Below are positions 13,136 through 24,739 of a DNA stretch of 64,000 nt, piece after piece. Below the pieces are notes generated by a model. That model ran no database searches. It was not told where the DNA came from and saw only the letters and a list, made by a program, of their open reading frames with translations. Both the position numbers and the translations under genes were made by a program. The stretch lies in contig CM069875.1 of NCBI GenBank assembly GCA_036172665.1, forward strand, positions 25,265,806 to 25,329,805. Reading direction: 5' to 3'. Origin of the DNA: Prosopocoilus inquinatus. Taxonomy: Eukaryota; Arthropoda; Insecta; Coleoptera; Lucanidae. Each line of letters begins with the position of its first letter. Position 1 is the first letter of the stretch.

Positions 13136-15293
13136 GATTAATTTAGACTCCGATTGTTAAATATGTCATTGATTATAAATAAGTTCATTCAATACCTTTA
13201 ACAAGTTATTCCGGACAGGAAATCTTCATACGGCGAGTGAAAATGAGACAATCTTCAGACAACATCAATGCGAGAGCATTTTTAGCTTTATCATCTCAAA
13301 CTAGCTACCAAACAAACAAATTGCTTTCTGGCGGTGTCTTGTTGGTCAAAAGAGCAGGTTGGTTTGCAAACAACGGGGATGGTTTCCTGTTGATCAGGAT
13401 AAAAGAGTTTCGGGTGAGTATTCAGATTGACCACCCCTAAATTTATTAGAAAAATACATTACAGAAGTTAAAAATTTAAGAATTATTTTCAACTAAAAAA
13501 CAATTTGGATACCCAAGAGAAACAATACTAATTACATAAAAGGAAGAATTGAGCTTGTTTGAAACAAAAAATTAATAATTATTTTGTCCCTAAAAACACA
13601 AGCGAAAAAGAATACCGACCCTTAATGAATGGCGAAGTAACATGAATAATGGAAAGAAAAGACAGCAAAAATTATTGAAGCTTTCGGATGAAATGGATGG
13701 GTCACATACGTATTATACCTAAGTCACATTTGCAAGAAAGAAGAATTTGAACAAGCAAGAGAAATAACAGAGTGACCGGAAAATGTTCAACTGGAGAACG
13801 ATTTCGAAAGAATGAAAGTAACGAATTGAAAGAAGAACACCGGAAATAGAAAATCTACGAAAGGTTTTAACCGACAATGAAAATCGCTCAGGTAAAAAAA
13901 TGGAACCCCGTCGGTATGCGAGGGGTGTTCGATTCTTCACCAATCGTACAAGGAATTGATTCAGTTTTTTTATTCGAATTAGAAACAAAATTTCGATAAG
14001 TTAAGTCTTAATATGAAAGCAGTGGCACTTAACCTAACTGTCCTATTCTTCTTGAAAACTAGAAACATTTGTATAGGGCTAGTTGGAGTACTTGGTATCC
14101 TTTTAATATGTACTATCACTGTGTAAAATATGAGTACAATTATTAAATCCACCTGGTTTACGTATATACCAGGTGTGCCACTGTAAGTAGATCCACACGA
14201 TCATTCCCGAAGTAGATACATCGCTTAAAAAAATTGTACATATAAATAGTAACTATTTTTTGAAACTAATTCTATAACAATATGTTCTACGTGATCGCGG
14301 AAAAGTGAACGTGACCGACGTGAAACTGCAAAACATACACGGACGCCAAATTTCAAGCGTCAATACTGTCATAGGCACACAAACAAAAAAAATCACACCT
14401 GCAGACATTATAAATACCTCGAATGAGCTCAGTGGAGTTTTGGCATAAAATCTAAATCTGAAGCAGGCGCACATTCCGCTAAATAAATCTTTTTCGCCAG
14501 TGCGACGACGTTACGTCTATAAATAGAATGACTGTACAACATGTCCATTAAACAAGTTTAGAAAATAATTTGCTAACGTCAAAACATAACCAGTCGGATG
14601 TATTGCAAAACAAAACGTCAGATCTCTAAATTCCCAATATCTTAAGTGTGCTTAATAAATATTACGAATGACGTTATAATCGTCCTCTTGGGAATAAAAG
14701 AATAATTTTGAAACTTTTTTTGAAACAGTCGGATGTATTCCAAATGTGTTTAGTAAAAAATACGAATGAGAGAGTTCCCTTGGGTATACAAGAATAATTT
14801 TGAAGCTTTTCAGTGCAAACGAGTGCAAAATTTTGTAAATTCTGTAATTTTGCAGGAATTAACGAAAAGCAGCTTATTATCATTTCAAGCTTCAAAATTT
14901 TTTCTTAGCCTCATCTTCAAATATTAATAAAACAGGATGTTCTGGAATAATCTACCCATGTCCACAAGTTTTCGCAAATTTTTTTGTCGAATCTGGATTT
15001 GTCAATAATAGAGGACCAATTATATAAGTAAGAATGAGAGCAATATTCGAACAGACCAATTGCGATTAAGGTATAATTGAGATTCTTTCGTACATTTGCA
15101 TTCGGAAAGTGCTATAAGTATGTAAATTATTATGAAAATCGTAACAATATATCACGTTTCAGTATTCTTTATGGAATATTTATTCTGTTGACCACACTTG
15201 TTATACAGTTGGTGCAAAGAGGGTATATGAAAGGATAGATCGGAAAGGTTCTAGAAGGAAACAGAGATAGCGGTACGGGCGCATGCTATTTTA
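13136..15293. other. Intronic sequence with nothing recognised
   Basis: AT-rich sequence with only short open frames of no recognisable protein. One ACAGGATGTT word at about 14934 resembles the terminus of the ACAGGGTG elements, but I found no partner end. Confidence 0.5.
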
Positions 15294-15301
15294 GTGCTAT
15301 T

Positions 15302-15526
15302 TAGAGACCCTCTAGTAAAAGTCTGGCAGAATGGCGTGCATTTTTAATTGGTTCCGCATTATTTCAGCAAAATATACTTCAACCAATCATAAGAAAGGCA
15401 CCAACATTTGAACTTAACATTGAAAATAAGCAAGCAGGGTTAGATAATATAGTCAATATGACACTGACGGGACTTTTTTTGCTGAAAGATGACCGATTCT
15501 GCCAGACTCTGACTAGGGGGTCTCTA
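15302..15526. mobile_element. Non-autonomous hAT-type MITE with 8-bp target duplication
   Basis: The 225-bp element begins TAGAGACCCTCTAGT and ends ACTAGGGGGTCTCTA. Its inverted termini match over about 33 bp with four mismatches. The exact 8-bp duplication GTGCTATT flanks it at 15294-15301 and 15527-15534. This is hAT-type structure; no transposase is encoded. Confidence 0.9.
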
Positions 15527-15614
15527 GTGCTATTCACTTGATTTGAAAACGTTATTGCTTGTACAACTGCTGTCAAATTTGCAAATAGATTATGTATAAA
15601 CTGAACCCATTATG

Positions 15615-16465
15615 CTCGCGATCAAAGTAAGCCATCAAGGCATTTCTTTTTGAAAGGTTTAAATGCTAAAAAAATTAAAGCGGAGTAGACGATGTTCATA
15701 TACAGCAGTTTGCAAACTGGGTTATTGAATGTAAACGCGGCCGAACAATCATAGAGGATGCACCACGTTTAGGTAGACCAACAACAGTTACCGATGAAGA
15801 AATGATTGAAAGAGTCCATGAAAACGTGATGAATGACCGTCGAGTAATGTTGAAAGAGATAGCAGAGGAAGTAGGCGTTTTATACGACGGCGTGCGTTCT
15901 ATCTTACAAAAACAATTGGACATGAGAAAGCCTACTGCTAGATGGGTGCCGCATATATTGAAAATCGATCAAAACCGAGTTCGAAGAACCATTTTTCAGA
16001 TGTGTTCAAGCTTAACGCAAAAGATGTTTTGCGACGTTTTATAACTGTCGATGAAACGTGGATGCACAATTACACTTCCAAGTCAGAAGGGCAATCAATG
16101 CAGTGGGCAATACCCGGAGAACCAACTCCAAAGAAGGCCAAGAGGATTCAGAAGTCATGGCTACTATCTTTTGAGATTCCCAAGCAATCGTTTTTATCGA
16201 TCACTTGCAACAGAAAAGGAAAATGACAAGCGAATATTATGTACGGTAATTAAAAAAAAGATTACAGGAAGAAATCAAAGTCAAAATACCTCATTTGGCA
16301 AAGAAAATAGTTCTGTACCACCAGGATAATGCTCCGTCCAACAAGTTGGCAATTGCAATGGCAGAACTTCACGAATTACGATTCCAGTTAGTTAACTGAA
16401 GATCCACCGTACTCGCCAGATTTGGCTCCGGCGGATTTCTTCCCGTTTCCAAAACCTCAAGGAAT
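15615..16465 (+). pseudogene. mariner-family transposase, decayed
   Basis: In-order mariner blocks are visible across three frames: HFFLKGLNAKKIKAE near 15640 (N-terminal HTH start), NWVIECKRGRT, DDRR-like MNDRRVMLKEIAEEVG (15825-15880), TARWVPHIL, TVDETW (first Asp codon 16050), APKKAK-like TPKKAKRIQ, HQDNAP (second Asp 16325) and YSPDLAPADFFPFPK (third Asp 16419). The three Asp positions fit the DD34D catalytic triad allowing for small indels. Several frameshifts and stops break the frame and the C-terminal end is missing after about 16465, so it is dead. It lies inside intron 1 on the strand opposite to the host gene. Confidence 0.88.
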
Positions 16466-18358
16466 GGTTAGTTGTTTTTTCCCGCGTTGTTCTAGAAACT
16501 TTCCAATCTATCCTCGTTGACTGTTGAAAATAGTAACACCGGTCGGTGTTATTTGCTGTCCACGTCGAGTTTTTTTGTCAAAATTAACACATTTTTGTGT
16601 GAACATGTAAGAATTTTGACACTAAATCCGTGTTAATTTTCACACTGGACTGAAAATCACACCGTTTTTCAACAGTTTACAATTTTTTGTCGCATTGCAT
16701 TGGATTCTTCGATTCTTTGATACATTGACCGTAATATGTACTTTGTTATTAAATATACCATCGCTTATATGATATATATATATATAATACAAGTATATGA
16801 TGATGACAGAGGAAAGGTTTTTGGAAATGTTCAAGCGAGTCTGAAACAGAAAGACTATGGAAAAATCATTCACTTAAACATGGTTTACTTTTAATTTATA
16901 ATCTACAGTACCTAACAAACACTTGGTATAAATAAATTTAAACAAACACCTTTTTTGCAAAGGTTAAAAAAATAAATAAAAAATTGTTTTATAAATAACT
17001 ATAATACGAAAAAAAATGAACTTTAGGTGACCTAAAATTAGCACATCTATCTCTTGGTAAAATTCCCATGTAAATCAGCGTCTTCCTAGAATTTTTTTCA
17101 GACATACGCTTAGTACAATTCCGTTGATAATTGATAAAAATGTTACAGCGTATTAACTTTTAATGGGCGTTATCTAATTGAGTGTCACAGGGTCACGTAA
17201 AACAGCAATTACAAGCAGAAAACTTTACCAAGACGTTTGACCTACGTAATCTACTTCTTTCATTCACATAAATTTTCAACCTTAATTTTTCTAGCCGTTT
17301 TCCCTAGAACAATACAAAGCTCAAGGCAAAAACTTATTTACATTGCAAAATAATTAATTAATTAGGTAGTACTAACCAATGTTAATTGGTGATTAATGAT
17401 CTAGAACAAATTCTTTTTTTAGCTCGCAAGCCCATAAACCAGGCAATAGTTTCAAGGCATAAATTTTTTTAACTTATTCCATCCAGCGAAAATAATTGAT
17501 TTTCTTGTCATGAAGTACCTAAGCAAACCAGACAATATAAAACTTGTCTCCTTTTTTAGCACGTCCCGTATACACACACGCGACTTCCATGGAATTCTTA
17601 ATTGCAAAAGAACTGGATTATCGTCCTTGAATCCAGTTTATAAATTACGGGGTGAAACCGACCCTTTTTCATTTTGTTTTGTTCTACGTTCTTTTGCGGA
17701 GAAGCCGAGGAGAACGTATTCGCTTCTATTATTAGAATGGGATGTTGTCAACGTCATCGTGCACTTACTTTACGTATATGCTCTGCTTTACAGTTACGCG
17801 ATAATTATAACCGACGCTGTTTGTTCTGTTATTAACGGCGACAATTTTTTTTTTGAGTGTGTATGTTTAATTAAGATTCACAAGCAGCTGCATTTTGAAT
17901 ACGTTGGCCGATGATGTACGGTCAATTTTAGATCATTTGTTTAAAAAAAGCAATTTAGCGCAATAACAACAATAGAAAAAAAATATGTATTAACAAAAGC
18001 AATGTTAAAATGCGGTAAGAACACGGTCAAGGACGAAATACAATGGGAATCTTTTCAGAGGAATGAAATGTCAGACTTTGAAATTGAATGATTACAATGA
18101 AAGCACGTATTAAACAGTAGAAAAAAGACATTGAATTTTAAAATGGACAAGTTAAGGTAACCTCATTGCAAATTTATTTGTTTTGTAATATCCTTAGAAA
18201 GCACTGTCATGTTGATACAGTTGTCTCAGGGATTTTATGGGGCAGATAAATTTAAAAGGAGGAATTTTAGAAAATTAAATTGAAAAATTTTACTGTTCTT
18301 TTTAATTTTCAAGATTATTTAATGAGAAAGAAGTCGGCTTTTAGTGATGCAGGGCTAT

Positions 18359-18481
18359 GTATGTAATTTTTGGAAGCTGGTTAGTTTCCAGTGTTGTTGA
18401 ATATCTAGACACAGTATCTAAATACTTACATCTAGATACTCAACAAGACTGGAAACTAACCAGCTTACAAAAATTACATAC
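18359..18481. repeat. Near-perfect palindrome, 51-bp arms
   Basis: Arms 18359-18409 and 18431-18481 are inverted complements with about four mismatches around a 21-bp spacer. Core words are GTATGTAATTTTTG, AGCTGGTTAGTTTCCAGT and TATCTAGA. Further GATAC/GTATC words follow to 18565. Probably a foldback MITE; no clear target duplication. Confidence 0.7.
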
Positions 18482-18609
18482 TTTTTGAGTATCTAGATAC
18501 GTATATCAGATACCACTGAAAAAATATCTGTCTATTCATTTGAGATACTAAGATACAATTTAGATACATGAACTTCCATAAAAAGAGCAGACCGCAACTT
18601 TCGATTTTA

Positions 18610-18762
18610 CAGTCTCTTTCTTTTGATTTTCCCTCTTCGTCAATTATGTTTTCCAGTTTGTTAAATGACTTCTATTTGAAATGCGAGTTGGTACTTCAGA
18701 AACTTGAAAATGATTTCAAATTGGGAAACATAATTGAGGAGAAAATCAAAAGAAGAAGACTG
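18610..18762. mobile_element. Small CAGTCTTTT-ended MITE, copy 2
   Basis: The 153-bp inverted-repeat element starts CAGTCTCTTTCTTTTG and ends CAAAAGAAGAAGACTG, related to 9164-9324. TTTTA lies directly outside both ends and may be a short target duplication, though A/T-rich sequence makes that weak. Confidence 0.6.
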
Positions 18763-19699
18763 TTTTATTGATCTTATCAGCATTTCTTGTTGTGGTTGAT
18801 TTATATTTTTTAAATGGTCGGATTATCAAACAAAAAACAGAAAATATCCATTTCCTGTTTTAATTTCAACATTCTCACAATAGAAACACATCTTTATTTT
18901 CAAGTGAAAAATTAACTCGCTTATAAACTTTTAATAAGCTAAACTTTTTCATTTACCGATAAAGTAACGTGTTTTGTTTTAGAAGTTCGCTCTGCTTTAA
19001 ATTGCAATGCAAACTGAGTTCAGTAACGGTCAACGTTCTAATGAACAGTATTGCTAATGTACAGAAACGCATTGTACCAACTTTCAGGTAAAAAATGACC
19101 AAAGTTACCAACTTCGCTAATGATTTATCATAGAAAAGGTAGGAATCGTAGAGTTCTAAAGCTTGCAATTTTACCTAAATCAAGCATTTCGAAGATATTA
19201 CAGAAAAAAAACTTGTTGATTTGGAAAATAAAATTGATATAAATAGATGTTACAAACTTTATGAATGATACTGTATATTCAATAATAATAAATACTATAA
19301 AACACTTTTACTGTTTATGCGTAAATTATTACATCTGCATTCATATATAGAAACTATGTGGATTTAAAAAGAAACAAAAAAGTTATTCAAAATTTAAACA
19401 AAAATGAAGAATCGTTAGATTAGAAAAACAAACTTTAGTTAAAAAGATAACTGCTCATTTTGTATCTGTGTTTCTGCAGCAATGAATCATTCGCATTCAC
19501 TTCATTTTATTCATCTTGTTTGTAATACGGTGAAATCTTTCTCAGGCGGATACGTTCAGTACCAGGAGATCCATCATCCATACAAGAAAACATAATTTTT
19601 TTTTCAAAAAAATTATAAAGACCCCTTTATTTTTTTGTTTCTATCAATTATACAGTGTATCCACGGATCGACTTGACGAGAGGAAAAACTTTTTTAATA

Positions 19700-20418
19700 T
19701 CAACTTTACGCAAAAAAATTATTCTTTACAAAAAGTTCTGCTTCTCAAGAAACTTCAGAAGCAATGCTTATACTTAGATTTTGAATTACAATCTTCCTAA
19801 AAACTGTAAATTGTCTTAATTTTATGTGATAGAAACTTGGATGTATGCTTTCAAAAATTCTAGTGTCTAAAAAAATTCAAAAATCACACGTACATTTAAG
19901 TTTTCTACTAAAGGGTGTCTAAAATATTCAAATATCTGAATTTATAGCAAGAAGAAAACTTTATTACTATTGATTTCTATTATCCAATTTGCTGCTAATA
20001 GTATTTTCTTTGACACCTTCACATCCGATACTGAACTTTCATCGCTTTTTTTTAAAGCAATCAGAATGGTTCACGTGACTACCAATTGCATAACATTCAT
20101 CAAATAAACGCGTTCTTCTTTAGTCAACATTCTTGCTAAAAATCATGCTAAATTTTAAAACTTATCTAATAAAAATGTCAGCTGTTTGTTTTCTAAGAAC
20201 ACCAAATTTATTATAAAATTGTCCAATGTAACCGTTTCTCGAAAAGCGTTCCATAATGCATACGTTACTTTGATTTCTGCAATATGAAATTTAGAAATGG
20301 GGACTTTTTAGACAGACTGTAATTCAAAATTTAAATGTAGGCATTGTTTCTGAAGTTTCTTGACAAGCAGAACTTTTTGTATAGAATAAGTGCTTTGCGT
20401 AACGCTGTATAACAAGAA
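19700..20418. mobile_element. Foldback element (about 95-bp inverted arms)
   Basis: The segment 19700-19795, with AAAAAGTTCTGCTTCTCAAG and GAAACTTCAGAAGCAATGC, recurs inverted at about 20318-20418 with scattered differences. The roughly 520-bp interior is AT-rich and noncoding. Outer borders are not resolved. An ATACAGTGTATCC word at about 19653 may mark the left end. Confidence 0.6.
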
Positions 20419-22394
20419 AACAACAAAACTTTTATGTTTTAGTTTACTACCTAATACAACACGGTTGTACACAAAGTCGCGCAATGAAGATGTCAAAAAG
20501 GATACAAAAGTTTTGCGGAACGGTTAAAATTCTGTATTACAGTTTGTTTAGTTATTATTTAGACACTACTACTTCGTACTAGGATTTACATATACGAGAA
20601 AAATTCAGGCTAATATTGCTTACGGAACTGCCATAAGTATCACAATTTTTATTGTAATTAAATTATTTAAGGTATATATTAAATTTAACAATGTACTCCC
20701 TGTGATTTTCTGGTCACCCTTTCCCAAGGTTTCCAATGTGTCCCGAATGGACCTAACTATACTTGTATGCTTCCTTATTTTACATTTTAAAAAGAAAAGT
20801 CATTCTTCATAAACAGTTTTGGTTCTTCTAGCCTCAGTCCTCAGCTACTACCAAAGTTTCTAAATAACATGCAGGCTAGTTGGTACAGACAACATGAAAT
20901 TTTGGTTAATAATAAAGTACGATTTAAAATGGTAAATATATTACTGGACAAAGATGTTCGTAGCATCAATAGAAGATCAAATATCTAATCTAAACATTGC
21001 TTTGTACATATACTAAAGTTTATCTTTTTGTCTTCATTATGTTTAATAAGTAATAGGTATAAATTTAGCTAACGTGGTTATCACAGATATCTATGACAAT
21101 AAATGTAACTGATATTTAATTCAAATTATTGATTTCATGTCAACAAATTGTCAATCAATAATTGAACAACGTCACATACAAAAAAAAAACAACTTTAACA
21201 TACAACGTTCCGATTAGATAGTTAAGCTTCTATTGACAGTACAAACATTTTGTTTAACAAATTTCATGTTGTCTCGTTTTCCAATCATCCAATATGTGAT
21301 TGTGAAATTTTGGTAGTGATCGACGACTTGCTCTAAGAAGCAAAAAGTTTTATGAAAAATGACTTTTCTGCCTAAATTGCAAAATAAGGAAGTTTACAAA
21401 AATACATAGTTAGTTCATCTTTATAAATTTTTTTTTAACAGAGAAAGTTAGAAAGTTATTAAATGTGTAAGTTTCACTGCGTGGTTTTCCAAGTTAAAAG
21501 AAAATTAAAATCCCGAAAAAAACATTTAAACCCACATCGAAATATTGATTAGAAAACAAATTATAAAGCTGAGAGTGTTTAGAAACTTATTTTGTAGTGT
21601 ATTTGATTTAGTTCAGGAGTTTCCAATCTTTTTGAATCATCAACCCCCTGCAAGGAAAAAACTTCTGTCGATCCCTCCCAAACATAATTTTTATTATAGC
21701 CGAAAGAACATGTTTAAATTAGATAAGTAAAGTTTGTTAGTGTTCACGTGAGTGGCCATGAAAGACTCGTATTTCATTGTACAATTTGCTTAACTCTCGA
21801 TAAGAGTTGTAGACAATACAAATATGTATATATATTTAAAAATAATTGACTTCAGTAAACGAAAATAATTTATTAAAAAAACAATTAAATATAATACCTA
21901 AAAGACCGTGAAACTCCCATCCGACCCTTTAGGTTTATCGATTCCTTTCAAGTTTTCATTGATTCTGTCGGAAATTCCTGGTTTTAAGTCCAAAAAAGGT
22001 CACTTTAATGATAGTCGATTAATTACCTTCTAAACTACTGTATTTTTGTACAGTACAGAAAATGATAAACATAACGTATGCATAAACCTGAAGTTTTTAT
22101 CTTGTGCCATATTAAATGAATACATTAATAACTTTAATTTAGGTCAAGGCGTTTTTCTTATCTCGAACCACAAAGTGAACTAAGAACTGCAGCTGTTACG
22201 TGTAGTCTTTACGGTCTCTTTTAAAACGAAGTTGATATGCTGCATAAGGATGAAGCAGTAAGTGTTGATTTTGTTATCCGAAGTAGTAGTTCAATCCTTG
22301 GATGATTAATGATTAATGTTCAAGCTTATTATTTACAAAAAGGATTGTGTATTAGTATGAGACAAAAACTGTATATGTATATCTTTTGTCTTAC

Positions 22395-22428
22395 CAATGA
22401 ATCGCTTTTCGGCAGTCGCAGACGCCAT
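22395..22428 (-). CDS. SLC17-like cotransporter, first coding exon (inferred)
   Basis: On the minus strand an ATG at 22428-22426 opens 11 codons (MASATAEKRFI) plus one base and meets the donor G|GTAAGAC at 22395/22394. Joined to the exon 2 acceptor, the split codon becomes GAT (Asp) and the protein reads RFIDKITCRQVLNLM into helix 1, which suits the short charged cytoplasmic N-terminus of SLC17 proteins. An in-frame TAA lies about ten codons upstream, so this ATG is the first in frame. A pyrimidine tract and AG at 22508-22507 could be the acceptor of a still earlier 5'UTR intron. The exon is short, so the call rests on phase, donor strength and residue fit. RNA evidence would settle it. Confidence 0.72.
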
Positions 22429-22900
22429 TCTACGTAAACTTGGATCGTGAAGCGATTATACTTCTCGTCGTCCTTAGTTGTTCTGTGTCCTTTTGTTTCC
22501 GTTGACCTAAAAAAAAAAGATGCAGACTTATTTTTCCGCCCAGATCCGTCGTTACAGTTAAACCTTTACTTCAAAACTGTGCCAAGGATTTCGATAAGTA
22601 CCAAGAAGCACCGTGCGACTCAAGTAAAACTACAACATTAGCAATAGACGACAAATCGTTGATTAGTAATCCGTTGCCACACGATTCGTGGAACGCGAGC
22701 GTCGACAATCTGACGCCTTTCACGGCGCTTAATTTAAGCAAATTTATGCGGCTCTTATCGGCGACAGTTGCATTAATTACGTACACAAGCAGATGCAACG
22801 AGTTCAAAAAATCCCTGTACCATGACGTCGTTGGCAACATACTTAAAGTTTATTGCAGAGTCGCTGTCGTGGCAAACCGGCTTTGCTGACTAGCGTTTTT
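22429..22900 (-). promoter_or_regulatory. 5'UTR/promoter-side region of the SLC17-like gene
   Basis: The stretch upstream of the inferred start codon is visibly richer in G+C and CpG than its surroundings, most clearly at 22660-22880. Short ORFs are open on both strands there, but I recognise no protein in them. Its position just upstream of the first coding exon suggests 5'UTR and core promoter, perhaps with a noncoding exon. No TATA box or initiator can be assigned with confidence. Confidence 0.4.
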
Positions 22901-23672
22901 TAATTTGATACTGAGAAGCATCATGATTTATGCAAATAACTAGGCATTTGTAATCTACGGCTTTCTAATTGCAAGCTAATCGTCTTCTTTGAACTTACAA
23001 GTTAATTCCGGCTAGAACATTTCGTACTTTGCGATTTAACAATAATTCCTCCATGGAGTTTAATAACTTTAATAAAATTATGAAGTGATTCTTTTATTAT
23101 TTTCAATAATTCGGTTGTCTTTGATTATTTTGTATGTGGTTTTTATGTAAAATTATTATTTTTTGATGAAAATCTTCAACATAAGAACACATTTAAAAGA
23201 ACATACAATAAGATCTTTTAAAAACGAGAAATCTGACTCTAACTTTTCTAATTATCAATTTTTATCTTCTTACGATTTTGATCCTATCTTACCCAAGATT
23301 GCTAAAAATTTAGAAATGTATTTTACATGCAATGAAAACTTTGACATTCTGAACGATCAGTTGATTGGATCTTAGGAGGAGTTTTTTAGGAATATTAACT
23401 GGCAGAATTTTTATGATTTATTTTGTTTATTAGGTTTAATATAATGTGTTCATTTGAATTTGTGGTCTAGTGAGCTTTGACGGCTGTGTACGTACATCGT
23501 AGCGTACGTCAACCTGCACTTTCACGTCGTGTTTACCGGCGAGTGTCAAACGTGTTTGTTTCTATTCCCTAAAACGAGCGTGTATTTATAAAAATGTTAT
23601 TTTCGCAATGGGGTTAAAATTAATGGTATCTTGTATATAAAAATAACTGTTATCATAAATTTATGTATTATA
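22901..23672. other. Upstream flank of the SLC17-like gene
   Basis: No gene is recognised. A palindromic cluster of ACGTACG words at 23480-23515 is the only local structure noted. Confidence 0.4.
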
Positions 23673-23887
23673 CTGCTCAAAAAAGAAAAGTAGTCATTAC
23701 TTTTTGTTAATGTTAAAGGCTTAAAATTTGTAAGTAAAATTTGACATATCTGTAAAATTGTTGCTTGTTTAGTATATTCCTTATTTGTATAAAAATTAAT
23801 TTGCATTTAATTAAGTTAATGTTTAAAAATGTTATGCCAAACATAAGTAAAAACACAAGAATGACTACTTTTATTTTTTGAGTAGAG
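23673..23887. mobile_element. Tc1-like MITE flanked by TA
   Basis: The 215-bp element starts CTGCTCAAAAAAGAAAAG, a terminus resembling Tc1-group elements, followed by TAGTCATT. The right end has the complement (AATGACTACTTTTATTTTTTG). TA lies outside both ends (23671-23672 and 23888-23889). No coding capacity. Confidence 0.75.
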
Positions 23888-24043
23888 TATATTCGGCAAA
23901 TGTCAAATTAAAAGCTAAGCCATATGATTTAATTTACAACAGTTCGAAAAGTCACTAGACGACATATTCAGATGAATACATGTTATTTCTGATATAACAT
24001 TTACCGTCAATTTTAATGTTTTACTCGCTTTGCTGCGCTTGTA

Positions 24044-24275
24044 CAATCGCGGCCTTTGAAAATTGGTACACTTTGTCAAATATAATGTTTCGGAGGTGTA
24101 AACTAACTGAAGTTTCTAAATATCACTCAAATAACTCTAAATGCTGCTGTAGATTAGTTAAGTTTGACACTGACGTCAAAATGATAGAAGAAGGTCTGAT
24201 TTACGTACTACAAAATTAGGAATTTTTGACATTAATATCAATTCTCAGTGTACCAGTTTTCAAAAGCCGCAACTG
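24044..24275. mobile_element. TA-flanked MITE with about 31-bp inverted termini
   Basis: The left end, CAATCGCGGCCTTTGAAAAT followed by TGGTACACTTTG, is matched in reverse at 24247-24275 (CAGTGTACCAGTTTTCAAAA, then GCCGCAACTG). TA duplicates flank it at 24042-24043 and 24276-24277. The 232-bp interior is noncoding. It is Tc1/mariner-type by target site. Confidence 0.82.
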
Positions 24276-24739
24276 TACTCAAGTTCTTCCTGTGATCTTC
24301 AAAGTTCATGAAGCCATCTCTGAGTTGACTTTTGTTTGTGATGTCCCCATTAGGAGTATTTTTAACCTTATTTGGACACATATTTTGCCTAAACAATTCA
24401 TTTATTGTACTTTCATCTTTAATGTATCTCAACCCTATTTAAGGTTATTTGTTAGGTAGAGTACGTGAATTAACACTATTCACCATAAACAAGCATTTAG
24501 GGACACTCTAGCCATGAAAGATATGTTAAAAAAAATCTATGTCATAGATTATTTTTTCTAATTTTTTTATTTATTTTCAACAATTTAATGCTTATCGAAA
24601 GAAATTTTACTAACAAAGTAACTTGTCGTGTACATTGTTATTAAATATAGTCATAAATTTTTATGTTTTTCTTTTAGAAAACTGTAGACATATTCGCCCC
24701 TTATAAGTTCTTTATTTTGAAATTTTCGTTTTCGACATA

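Larger units (their letters stand above)
10908..22394 (-). other. Intron 1 of the SLC17-like gene (inferred)
   Basis: This is the 11.5 kb phase-1 intron implied by joining exons 1 and 2. It contains the direct duplication 11111-11555/12640-13135, a hAT MITE (15302-15526), a decayed mariner (15615-16465), a palindrome (18359-18481), a MITE (18610-18762) and a foldback (19700-20418). The part at 17560-17900 is less AT-rich and open for 134 codons on the plus strand. I recognise no protein in it, so it is more likely intronic or regulatory. Confidence 0.7.

Noticed and set aside
13237..13440. 67-codon frame with a CGGGTGAGT donor-like end
   Set aside because: No acceptor, no recognisable product, and it lies antisense within intron 1; a donor-like word alone is not enough.
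17510..17914. 134-codon plus-strand open frame
   Set aside because: The translation resembles no family I know, has long hydrophobic and basic runs typical of chance reading of A/T-rich DNA, and lies in intron 1 antisense to the host gene. Kept only as a composition note.
21613..21650. CAGGAGTTTCCAATCTTTTTG, like a hAT left terminus
   Set aside because: The word fits hAT ends, but no matching right end or 8-bp duplication was found nearby, so I do not call an element.
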